Below are positions 53,439 through 61,600 of a DNA stretch of 64,000 bases, piece after piece. Position 1 is the first letter of the stretch; every line of letters starts with the position of its first letter. Source of the DNA: Nocardia brasiliensis IFM 10847 (GTDB lineage Bacteria > Actinomycetota > Actinomycetes > Mycobacteriales > Mycobacteriaceae); assembly GCF_000710915.1 (NCBI RefSeq), contig NZ_BAUA01000170.1, positions 24,356 to 88,355 on the forward strand, read 5' to 3'. A model generated the notes under the pieces. It saw nothing but the letters and a program-made list of their open reading frames with translations, was not told the origin of the DNA and made no database searches. Both the position numbers and the translations under genes were made by a program.

Positions 53439-54374
53439 GTGGTCGATGTCATGACACCCGTTAAGTCTGTGCGAGCGTACGGGCGGCTCGCCAATCTCTA
53501 TTTCCTCGACTACAACCTCGCCTATCCGATGGTGGCGACGTTGCTGCCCGCCGCGGTCGTGCGCGAGGGGCGCACCTGGGCCGCGTTCGGGGTGATCATC
53601 GTCGGATACTTCCTGGTGCACTGCGCGCTCATCGCGTTCGACGACATCACCGGCTTCCGGGACGGCAGCGACGCCAAGAACTACCGCGACAACCCGAGCG
53701 CCCTGCGGCGCGCGCACTGGAAACCCTTGGTAACCGGGGAACTCCGGCTGCCGCAGGCGCTGCGGTTCTCCTGGATCTGCCTGCTGTCCGGGCTGGCTCT
53801 GCTCGTGGTGGGGCTGCTCATCGCCCCCTACCATCCGCTGTGGCTGATCGTTCTCGCCGTCGTCGGCGCGTGCATCTCGGTGCAGTACTCCTACGGATTG
53901 AAGTTGAGCCACATCGGTTTTCAGGAACTGGTGCTGTTCCTGTTCACGATGCAGCTGGTCTTCGTGCCGTTCTGGGCACTGACCGGCGGCGTCACCACGC
54001 GCAGCATGATCGAGGGCGGGCTGTTCGCGTTCTGGCTGATGATGGTGTCCTGGTACTCCAACCTGCGCGATATCGAAACCGATCGCGGCGTCGGCCGGAT
54101 CAACGTGGCCACCATGACCGGCGAGCGCACCTACATCAACCTGCTCGGCGTGCTCGCGGTCGCCGACATCATCGTGGTGTTCGCGCTCATCGCCGTCGAT
54201 GAGCTGCCGCTCGCCTTCGGCTTGCTGCTGTGCCCGGTGTTCGCGCTGCGGTTCGTCCAGTTCCGGCTCGGCGCGATCAAGCGCAATCCGCTCGTCGGCC
54301 GGCTACTCGGTCGCCGGCTCGCCTGGACCGGCGCCGTGCTGATGGCCATCGGCAACCTGTTCCTGGCGAACTGA
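53439..54374 (+). CDS. UbiA-superfamily membrane prenyltransferase
   Basis: About 311 residues with eight to nine membrane segments. The two Asp-rich motifs of UbiA enzymes are present: DDITGFRDGSD near residue 70 and NLRDIETDRGVGRIN near residue 220. They bind the Mg-diphosphate of the prenyl donor. In this operon it probably prenylates the aromatic isonitrile product; a role in terpene cyclisation or quinone prenylation is possible. The start is uncertain: GTG at 53439, ATG at 53451 or TTG at 53409. It begins about 120 bases after the oxygenase stop, the largest gap in the operon. Confidence 0.9.
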   Translation: MVDVMTPVKSVRAYGRLANLYFLDYNLAYPMVATLLPAAVVREGRTWAAFGVIIVGYFLVHCALIAFDDITGFRDGSDAKNYRDNPSALRRAHWKPLVTGELRLPQALRFSWICLLSGLALLVVGLLIAPYHPLWLIVLAVVGACISVQYSYGLKLSHIGFQELVLFLFTMQLVFVPFWALTGGVTTRSMIEGGLFAFWLMMVSWYSNLRDIETDRGVGRINVATMTGERTYINLLGVLAVADIIVVFALIAVDELPLAFGLLLCPVFALRFVQFRLGAIKRNPLVGRLLGRRLAWTGAVLMAIGNLFLAN

Positions 54375-54395
54375 GCTCGCAGCGAAAGGACACTG

Positions 54396-55739
54396 ATGAA
54401 CATCTCGAAAACCACACGGCGCAGCAAGATCTGGGTTCGCTGGCTGGTGCTGCACGGTGCGGCGGGCGTCATGCTGCGGATGATGGCGCGCCGCGGCGAC
54501 CCGTTCGCCACCCTGCTGGTCGGGCCGGGTCGCGGCATCGATCCCTACCCCGACATGGAACGAATCCGTGCCGCGGGCCGGATCGTGCCGACCCCGTTGC
54601 TCAACCTCACCGTCGACCTCGAGGTCTGCCGGACCATCATGCGGGACAGTCGATTCGGGGCCACCAAGCCCAGCCACATGAGCATGCCGAAGCCGGTGCG
54701 CTGGATGCTGGAGCACACCGGGCAGGACCTGCCCAACCCCACCGATCCGCCCGCGCTGATCGCCCTGGACCCGCCGGACCACAGTCGGTTGCGCCGTCCC
54801 GTCGTCGCCGCCTTCACCGCCGCGGCCATGCGGGACATGACCGATCGCATCGGCGTGGTGGCCGATCAACTGCTCGACGAACTGGAACCGCGCTCGCACG
54901 CCGACCTGATCGCCGATTTCGCGGCCAAGCTGCCGGTCGCGATCATCGCGCACCTGCTCGGCGTCCCCGAGCAGGATCATCCGAAACTGCTGGAATGGGG
55001 CAACAGCGGGGCGCCGCTGTTCGATATCGGAGTGCGGCACGAGGGCTATCGCACCGGCATCGAGGGCCTCACCGACGCACAGCAGTACTTCAGCGACCAC
55101 GTCGACCGGTTGCGAATCCAGCCGGGCCCCAGCATTTTCGGTCACGTCGTGGCGACGAGCGGGCTGGCGCAGCACGAACTGATGGCCACCGCGTCGATCA
55201 TCATGGGCGCCGGGTTCGAGACGGCGATGAACATGCTCGGCAGCGGTATCGTGCTGCTGCTGCGCAATCCCGGCCAACTCGCCAAACTCCAGGCAGACCC
55301 GGAGCAGTGGGCCAGCGCGGTGGAGGAGATCCTGCGCATCGAGAGCCCCGCGCAGATGACCATGCGCACCGCGCACGAGGACGTCGAGGTCGCCGGTCAC
55401 CGGATCCGCGCAGGCGAGGTGGTGATGCTGCTGCTCGGCGGCGCCAACCGCGATCCCGAGCGCTTCACCGAACCGGCGACATTCGACATCGGCCGCGAAA
55501 GAGTGCGTGAGCACATCGCTTTCGGCCAAGGCATCCACACCTGCCTCGGCGCCCGCCTGGCCCGGCTCGAAGGCACCATCGGCCTGCGCAAGCTGTTCGA
55601 ACGGTTCCCCGACCTCGCCCTGGACGGCGAGCCCGAACTCCGCGGCCTCGCCGTCCTGCGCGGCTACGACCGCGTCCCCGTCCGCCTCCGCTCCCGCTCG
55701 ACCCGCCCAGCCCTCCATCTCGCCGCCCACACCCCCTGA
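54396..55739 (+). CDS. Cytochrome P450, last gene of the isonitrile operon
   Basis: A 447-residue soluble bacterial P450. Haem-ligand loop is FGQGIHTCLGARLAR (C383), the ExxR motif is EEILR, and the I-helix reads MGAGFETAMN, with E-T in place of the usual D/E-T pair. The haem motif is intact, so it is an active enzyme rather than a glycosyltransferase helper. It could oxidise the prenyl or aromatic part of the isonitrile product. It is 21 bases from the prenyltransferase gene and is followed by a strong terminator. Confidence 0.92.
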   Translation: MNISKTTRRSKIWVRWLVLHGAAGVMLRMMARRGDPFATLLVGPGRGIDPYPDMERIRAAGRIVPTPLLNLTVDLEVCRTIMRDSRFGATKPSHMSMPKPVRWMLEHTGQDLPNPTDPPALIALDPPDHSRLRRPVVAAFTAAAMRDMTDRIGVVADQLLDELEPRSHADLIADFAAKLPVAIIAHLLGVPEQDHPKLLEWGNSGAPLFDIGVRHEGYRTGIEGLTDAQQYFSDHVDRLRIQPGPSIFGHVVATSGLAQHELMATASIIMGAGFETAMNMLGSGIVLLLRNPGQLAKLQADPEQWASAVEEILRIESPAQMTMRTAHEDVEVAGHRIRAGEVVMLLLGGANRDPERFTEPATFDIGRERVREHIAFGQGIHTCLGARLARLEGTIGLRKLFERFPDLALDGEPELRGLAVLRGYDRVPVRLRSRSTRPALHLAAHTP

Positions 55740-55754
55740 CCTTTCCGTTTTCCC

Positions 55755-55798
55755 TTGGCCGCCCGCGATATTCGGCATCACCGACCGCGGGCGGCCAA
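55755..55798. terminator. Bidirectional terminator, perfect 13-bp stem
   Basis: TTGGCCGCCCGCG pairs fully with CGCGGGCGGCCAA around an 18-base loop, between the convergent P450 (stop at 55739) and peptidase (stop at 55810) genes. A short T-rich stretch precedes it on the forward strand. It marks the right end of the isonitrile operon. Confidence 0.85.
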
Positions 55799-55809
55799 CG
55801 CGCTTCATA

Positions 55810-57726
55810 TCAAAGTGCTTGTGCTGATGAGGATTTCGGTTCCTTGACCTGCCCCTGCCGACCGTGCAGGTGGTGGGCCAGGAAGCGGTCGACGAGGTGG
55901 AACATTTCTATCTGGTTCTCCTGGTTGACGAAGCCGTGCCCTTCGTTGTCCTTGACCAGGTATTCGACCTCGACGCCGCGCTCGCGCAGGGCCGTGACCA
56001 GGTTGTCGGACTCGGCCTGGACTACTCGGACGTCGTTGGCGCCTTGGACGACCAGCAGAGGCGTGCGGATCCGGTCCACGTGGGTGATGGGCGAGCGCGC
56101 CAGCATGTCGGCCTCCTGGGCCGGGTCGTCCGGATCGCCGACGAACAGGTACCAGTTGTTGGCCATCATCGGGCGGGTGAACGGCGGCATGGTCCGCATG
56201 AAGTTCGCGAGGCTCGAAATACCGCAGTAGTCGATGGCGGCGGCGAAGACATCCGGGGTGAAGGTGACACCGACCAGCGCCGCGTAGCCGCCGTAGGAAC
56301 CGCCGAAGATCGCCACCCGCGCCGGATCGGCGTAGCCCTGCGCCACCGCCCAGTCGACGCTGTCGATGAGGTCGTCGTGCATCTTGCCCGCGAACTCACC
56401 GATGGCCGCTTTGGCATGGGCCTTCCCGTAGCCGGTCGAACCACGGAAGTTGACCTGCAGCACCGCGTAACCGCGATTCGCCAGCAGTTGCACGGCCGGG
56501 TCGTATCCCCACGCGTCACGCGTCCACGGACCGCCGTGCACCAGCAATACCAGCGGCAGTCGGCTGGGCGGCAGGCCGACCGGCAGCGTCAGATACGACG
56601 GCAGCGCCAGTCCGTCGCGCGCGGTGATGGTCACCGGCGTCATCGGGGCCAGATCCGCGGGGTTCAGGTGTGGGTAGGCGCGAAACAGCAGGCGGCTCTC
56701 GTCTGAACCGTGGTCGTAGTAGTAGGTGACGCCGGGGTCGCGATCGTGGGTGAAGGTGACCACCCAGCGCTGTCCGCTCAGATCCGAGGACAGGGTGTGC
56801 AGGTCGCCGTCGCACAGACCGGTCAGCTTCGGCAGCACCTCGGCGAAATGCGGGTCCAGCGCGTGGATCACCTGCCGCTCGCCCGAATAGCGGGCTCCGA
56901 TCAGCTCGCCGGTGCGCCTGCTGAGGATGAGCGGCTCGGCGAAAACGGTGATGCCGGCATCGAGATCGAAGACGGGATGGCTGTCGACCTCGCTCTCCTG
57001 CCCGGTCGCCAGGTCGAGCCGGACCAGGCGGGTCCGGTCGGTGCCCCGGTTGGAACCGAGCCATACTCCCGTGCCGTCAGGCGTGATCTGCAGCGGGTTG
57101 ATCCCCATCGGGTAATCGGCGCCATCCCAGACCGCGATAGGGCGCAGCGTCTTCGCGGCGCTGTCCCAGCGGCGCAATTCGACGTCGCCGTCGGCGGTGA
57201 GCGCCATCGCGAACAGGTCACCGGCGTGACTGCTCAGCCAGCCGTAGGTCGCGCCCTGACTCTCGGCGAGCAGGGTGAGTTCGCCGGTGTCGAGGTCGAG
57301 TGCATAGGCGTCGAACGCCGCCGGAGTCCGCTTGTTCAGCTGCACGATCGCAGTGCCCGGCTTGCCGAGCGGCAACTCGAAACCGAGCAGCCGCACGCCG
57401 GGAAACGGCGTCAGGTCGACGGCCGCGGCGTCCGCGTTCGCCGGATCGACGCGGTAGAGGTGCCAGTTCTCGTCGCCGTTGTCGTCCTGGAGGTAGAGCA
57501 GCCACCGCGAATCGTCGGTCCACCGGTAGTGGAACACGCTGCGGTTGTCGTCCGCGGTGACGCAACGGGCGGGCTCGGCTCCGTCGAGGCGCTGCACCCA
57601 CACGTTCAAACGGTGCCGCCACGGTGCCAGGTAGGCGATGCGCGTACCGTCCGGCGAGATCGTCGCGGCGGCGCGCGCCGGTGAACCGAACAGTTCCTCG
57701 ACGGGGATGACTGCTGGTAATGCCAT
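55810..57726 (-). CDS. S9 family prolyl-oligopeptidase-like serine peptidase
   Basis: About 638 residues from the ATG at 57726 (AAAGGAC upstream); the frame extends 19 codons further but without a site. The N-terminal 380 residues form a beta-propeller (ISPDGTRIAYLAPW, TDDSRWLLYLQDDNGDENWHLY). The C-terminal alpha/beta-hydrolase domain has the nucleophile in GGSYGGYAAL, Asp in VVQGANDVRV and His in EGHGF. There is no signal peptide, so it is cytosolic, acting on short peptides or acyl-peptides. It diverges from a MerR gene that may control it. Confidence 0.92.
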   Translation of the reverse strand: MALPAVIPVEELFGSPARAAATISPDGTRIAYLAPWRHRLNVWVQRLDGAEPARCVTADDNRSVFHYRWTDDSRWLLYLQDDNGDENWHLYRVDPANADAAAVDLTPFPGVRLLGFELPLGKPGTAIVQLNKRTPAAFDAYALDLDTGELTLLAESQGATYGWLSSHAGDLFAMALTADGDVELRRWDSAAKTLRPIAVWDGADYPMGINPLQITPDGTGVWLGSNRGTDRTRLVRLDLATGQESEVDSHPVFDLDAGITVFAEPLILSRRTGELIGARYSGERQVIHALDPHFAEVLPKLTGLCDGDLHTLSSDLSGQRWVVTFTHDRDPGVTYYYDHGSDESRLLFRAYPHLNPADLAPMTPVTITARDGLALPSYLTLPVGLPPSRLPLVLLVHGGPWTRDAWGYDPAVQLLANRGYAVLQVNFRGSTGYGKAHAKAAIGEFAGKMHDDLIDSVDWAVAQGYADPARVAIFGGSYGGYAALVGVTFTPDVFAAAIDYCGISSLANFMRTMPPFTRPMMANNWYLFVGDPDDPAQEADMLARSPITHVDRIRTPLLVVQGANDVRVVQAESDNLVTALRERGVEVEYLVKDNEGHGFVNQENQIEMFHLVDRFLAHHLHGRQGQVKEPKSSSAQAL

Positions 57727-57766
57727 GACTGTCCTTTCGCTCGGTGCTCCGGTGCCAGCAGACACC

Positions 57767-57781
57767 GTGCCGTTGCGGCAC
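57767..57781. promoter_or_regulatory. Short inverted repeat between peptidase and MerR genes
   Basis: GTGCCG-TTG-CGGCAC is a perfect inverted repeat with six-base arms in the 98-base gap between two divergent genes. Its place fits an operator for the neighbouring MerR regulator, though MerR sites are often longer. Confidence 0.45.
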
Positions 57782-57824
57782 ACTCAAGCCGGATGTGCGC
57801 GAGGACACGGAGGAAGGACAGCCC

Positions 57825-58559
57825 ATGGCGTGGAGCACCAGCCAGCTCGCCGAGCTGGCGGGCACCACTTTGCGAGCAGTCCGGCACTACCACGAGGTCG
57901 GGTTGCTCGCCGAGCCCGAACGCCGCGCCAACGGCTACAAGAGCTACGGCGTCGCCCACCTGGTACGGCTGCTGCGCATCAAACGCCTGACCGAACTGGG
58001 GTTCTCACTGGCCCAGATCGCCGCCATGGGCGCGGCCGACGTCCCGCCGGAACAAGCGTTGCGCGCCTTGGACGCCGAGCTGGCCGCGAACATCGAACGC
58101 CTGCAACAGGTCCGGACCGAACTCGCCACCACCATGGCGCAGGGCACGCCGACCGATCTCCCGCCCGCCCTGGCCGCCGCCTCCGCCCACATCGAACTCT
58201 CCGAAGCCGACCGGGCCTTCATCGTCGTGCTCTCGCGAGTGCTCGGACCCGCCGGCATCGAAACCTACATCGAACTGTTCCGGGACTATCACACCGAACC
58301 CGAAGCCCTCGAGTTCGATCGGCTCCCCGCCGACGCCGACGACCACACCAGACAGCACCTCGCCGAACGCACCGTCCCCCGGATCCGCGCCCTCGTCGCC
58401 GCCCATCCAGGACTACTCTCCAGCACCGACGACGCACCCCGCGGCCGCCGCTTCGCCGCCGAGGCCATCGGCACAGCCATCGATGACCTGTACAACCCTG
58501 CCCAACTCGACGTTCTCGCCCGGGTGAGTCGGCTACTCGAGCGCACTTCCGCCGACTAG
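57825..58559 (+). CDS. MerR family transcriptional regulator
   Basis: A 244-residue regulator from the ATG at 57825, which has GGAAGGA upstream; an earlier ATG at 57744 lacks one. The MerR winged helix is WSTSQLAELAGTTLRAVRHYHEVG and GYKSYGVAHLVRLLRIKRL. A coiled dimerisation helix and a C-terminal domain of about 130 residues follow. No cysteine metal site is seen. It diverges from the S9 peptidase gene. It resembles the MerR protein at 10215-10985 in layout. Confidence 0.9.
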   Translation: MAWSTSQLAELAGTTLRAVRHYHEVGLLAEPERRANGYKSYGVAHLVRLLRIKRLTELGFSLAQIAAMGAADVPPEQALRALDAELAANIERLQQVRTELATTMAQGTPTDLPPALAAASAHIELSEADRAFIVVLSRVLGPAGIETYIELFRDYHTEPEALEFDRLPADADDHTRQHLAERTVPRIRALVAAHPGLLSSTDDAPRGRRFAAEAIGTAIDDLYNPAQLDVLARVSRLLERTSAD

Positions 58560-58593
58560 ACAGCGAATTCCGTTGGGTCCCAATGGCAACGGG

Positions 58594-58618
58594 ACCACGC
58601 GGGACGACCTCGCGTGGT
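58594..58618. terminator. Hairpin between MerR gene and NRPS gene
   Basis: ACCACGCG and CGCGTGGT form an 8-bp stem around a nine-base loop, between the convergent MerR stop (58559) and NRPS stop (58699). Two GGTTCACAG repeats follow at 58641 and 58661. Confidence 0.65.
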
Positions 58619-58698
58619 GTACCAAGCGACAGATAGGTGGGGTTCACAGAGGTTCGATACGGTTCACAGGGGGTTGTAGCGCACGTCGGCCGAGACCG

Positions 58699-61600
58699 CT
58701 ACTGCGTACGGGCGGGGAAGAACCCGGTGCGGAGGAAGGCGGTGATGTAGGTGTCCAGGGCGTGGTCGTCGATGGGGTGGCAGGTGATCGCGCTGCCGGC
58801 GAGGGCGCGGGCGGTGTTGGTGGCGTCGATGACCAGGTCGGGTGGGGTGGTGGCGAAATTGCCGCCGAGTAGGGCGGCGCGGACCAGGGAGTCGTCACCG
58901 GTCTGGAAACGGGTGTGTGCTTGTTCGGTGAGGCGGCCGCGGACGTCGTCGAATGTTGCCGTCTCGATGGGTAATCCGTGGCGACGCAGACAGTCGAAGA
59001 GGGTGCGGATCGGCACCGGCTCGTCGTTCACCAGATGGTAGGCGGTGGCGGTCGCGGGGCTCAGCGAGATCTCGACGAGGGCCCGCGCCACATAGGTCAC
59101 CGGCACCAGCGCGATGCCCGCCGCGCCGACATCGGGGGCGACGCCGAGGATCACCGCCGCGCGGACCATGTTCCAGAACGAGTCGTCGGGGCTGTTGATA
59201 CCGACCTGAAGGTCCCCGGACACCAGTCCCGGGCGATAGACCCGCGCGGGCACGCCGCGCTCGGCGGCTTGCAGGATCAGTTGCTCGGCAGCCCATTTGG
59301 ACGAGATGTACCCCTGTTTCGGTAGCTCGTCCGCCTCGATCCGGGTGCTCTCGTAGACGGCCGCGCCCGGGGCGGCGGAGATCACGGTGTTGACGGTGGA
59401 GACGAAGTGCACGGGTTTGAGCCGACGAGTGGTGGCCAGCCGCAACACTTCCCGAGTGCCTTCGACATTGGCGGCACGCAACCGCGAATAGTGCTCGAGA
59501 TGATTCACGCGGGCACCATTGTGGTAGATGACGTCGATCCGGTCGGCGAGCCAGGCATATTCGGTATCGGACAGGCCGAACGCGGGCTCCGCGAGATCGC
59601 CTGGCACCGGCACGATCCGGGTCTCCAACGCGTCGTCCCACAGCTGATACTGCTGCAAGGTCTCCTGGATTCGCGCACGGCCCGCCCGGGCATTCTCGGT
59701 CCGCACCAGACACCACATCACGGCGTCGGTGCGGTCCAGCAGTTCGCGCAAGAGGTACGCACCGACGAACCCGGTCGCTCCGGTCAACAGCACGTCGCGG
59801 GCACCACCATGATGGCTCGGCATGAGACCGTCGGCCGAGATATCCGGCCCGAGTACCGCATCCGCGGCGATCACGGCGGGGTCGTGCAGCGCAGTTTCCT
59901 GCCCCGCGATGCGCGCGGCGAGCGCACGCACGGTGGACGCGCCGAACACCGCCGCGACCGGCAACTCGATGCCGCGCGCCGCCAGCGCGTGTTGCAACGT
60001 GAGCGTGCGCAGGGAGGTGCCGCCGCGCGCGAAGAAGTCGTCGTCGGCGCTGACCCGCTCGATTTCCAGCACCTCCGCGAAGACCGCGGCCACGATCTCC
60101 TCGGTCCGCGTGCTCGGCGCACGGAACGTCGTGGCGCGGAAACCGGGAGCGGGCAGCGCTTTTCGGTCGAGCTTGCCGGCCGGGGTCAGCGGGACCTCGT
60201 CCAGCACGACGATCGCGGCAGGCACCATGTGCCGCGGCAGGATGCGCTCGGCAGCCGCGCGAAGCCGGTCCGGGTCGAGCGTGCGTCCCGGCTCCGCCCG
60301 CACGTAGCCGACCAGAACGATTTCCCCCGTGGGTGTCTCGTGTCCGACAGTAACCGCGAACCCGACGTCGTCGTGTGCGCCCAGCACCGCGTCGATTTCA
60401 CCGAGTTCGATCCGGAACCCACGGATCTTCACCTGAAAGTCGGAGCGCCCCAGGTACTTCAGATCCCACGTCGCCTGCCCGCCGACCGGCGCACACCAGC
60501 GCACCAGATCCCCGGTTCGGAACATCCGCTCCCCTGGTTCACCCCACGGGTTGGCGACGAACCGGTGCGCCGTGAGCGCCGCGCGGTCATGGTAGCCACG
60601 AGCCAAAGTAGCCCCCGCTAAGTACAATTCGCCGGTCACGCCAGGCGGCACCGGATGCAGCCGGACGTCCAGCACCATCGCGGTCACCCCGCGCACCGGT
60701 GCGCCGATGGTGACCTCGCGCCCCGCGTGCTGGGCACCGAAAGTGGCGGCGATGGTGACCTCGGTCGGACCGTAGGCGTTGACGTAGCGGCGGCCGGGCT
60801 CCCACTTCGCCACCAGATCAGCAGGGGTGACATCGCCGCCCACCAGGAACGTACGGGTCGGCACTTCAGCCGGGTCCACGGTGCTGAGCACCGCCGGGGT
60901 GACACTGCAATGCGTCACCCGCTCGTCCCGCAGCACCGCTGCGAACTCGGGGCCGCCGAGCACGGTGGGCGGCAGTACCACCAGGGTCGCCCCGACCGAC
61001 AACGCGCAGAGCCACTCCAGCGCCGCCGGATCAAAGCTCGGCGAAATCGAATGCAGCAGAGTATGTTCCGCGCCAATCCGCAATACGTCCACGGCGTGCT
61101 CGACCAGCCCGGCCAGCCCCGCGTGCGTCACCACGACCCCCTTCGGCACACCTGTCGACCCGGAGGTGTAGATCAGATATGCCGGATTGTGCAGGCGCAG
61201 TGGCGTTCTCCGATCGATATCGGTAACCGGCGCTGCCGAGCGGCGAGCGCAGCGCGCGGCGACGTCGGGATGATCGAGTTCGAGCCAGACCATCTCGTCG
61301 GGCAGCCGCTCCAGATGTCCGGTGGTGGTCACGCCCAGCACCGCCGCCGAGTCGATCACCATGTGCCGCAACCGCTCCAGCGGATACGCCGGATCGACCG
61401 GAACGTAGGCGCCGCCGGCTTTGCCCACCGCCAGCGCCGCGGCGAGCATCGTGTACCCGCGCGGCAACGCCACGACGACCAGTCGCTCCGGCCCCACGCC
61501 ATGATCGATCAGCACGCGCGCCAGCCGCGAGGAGTGCTCGTCGAGTTCGCCGTAGCTGATCGAGCGACCGTCCTCGCGGACCGCGATGCGGTCGCGCCCG

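Noticed and set aside
54396..55739. P450 as helper subunit for the aminosugar glycosyltransferase
   Set aside because: The haem-binding cysteine loop is intact and the gene belongs to the isonitrile operon, 14 kb from the glycosyltransferase.
58641..58670. GGTTCACAG direct repeats as a CRISPR or mobile-element end
   Set aside because: Only two nine-base copies with no array structure and no mobile gene nearby.
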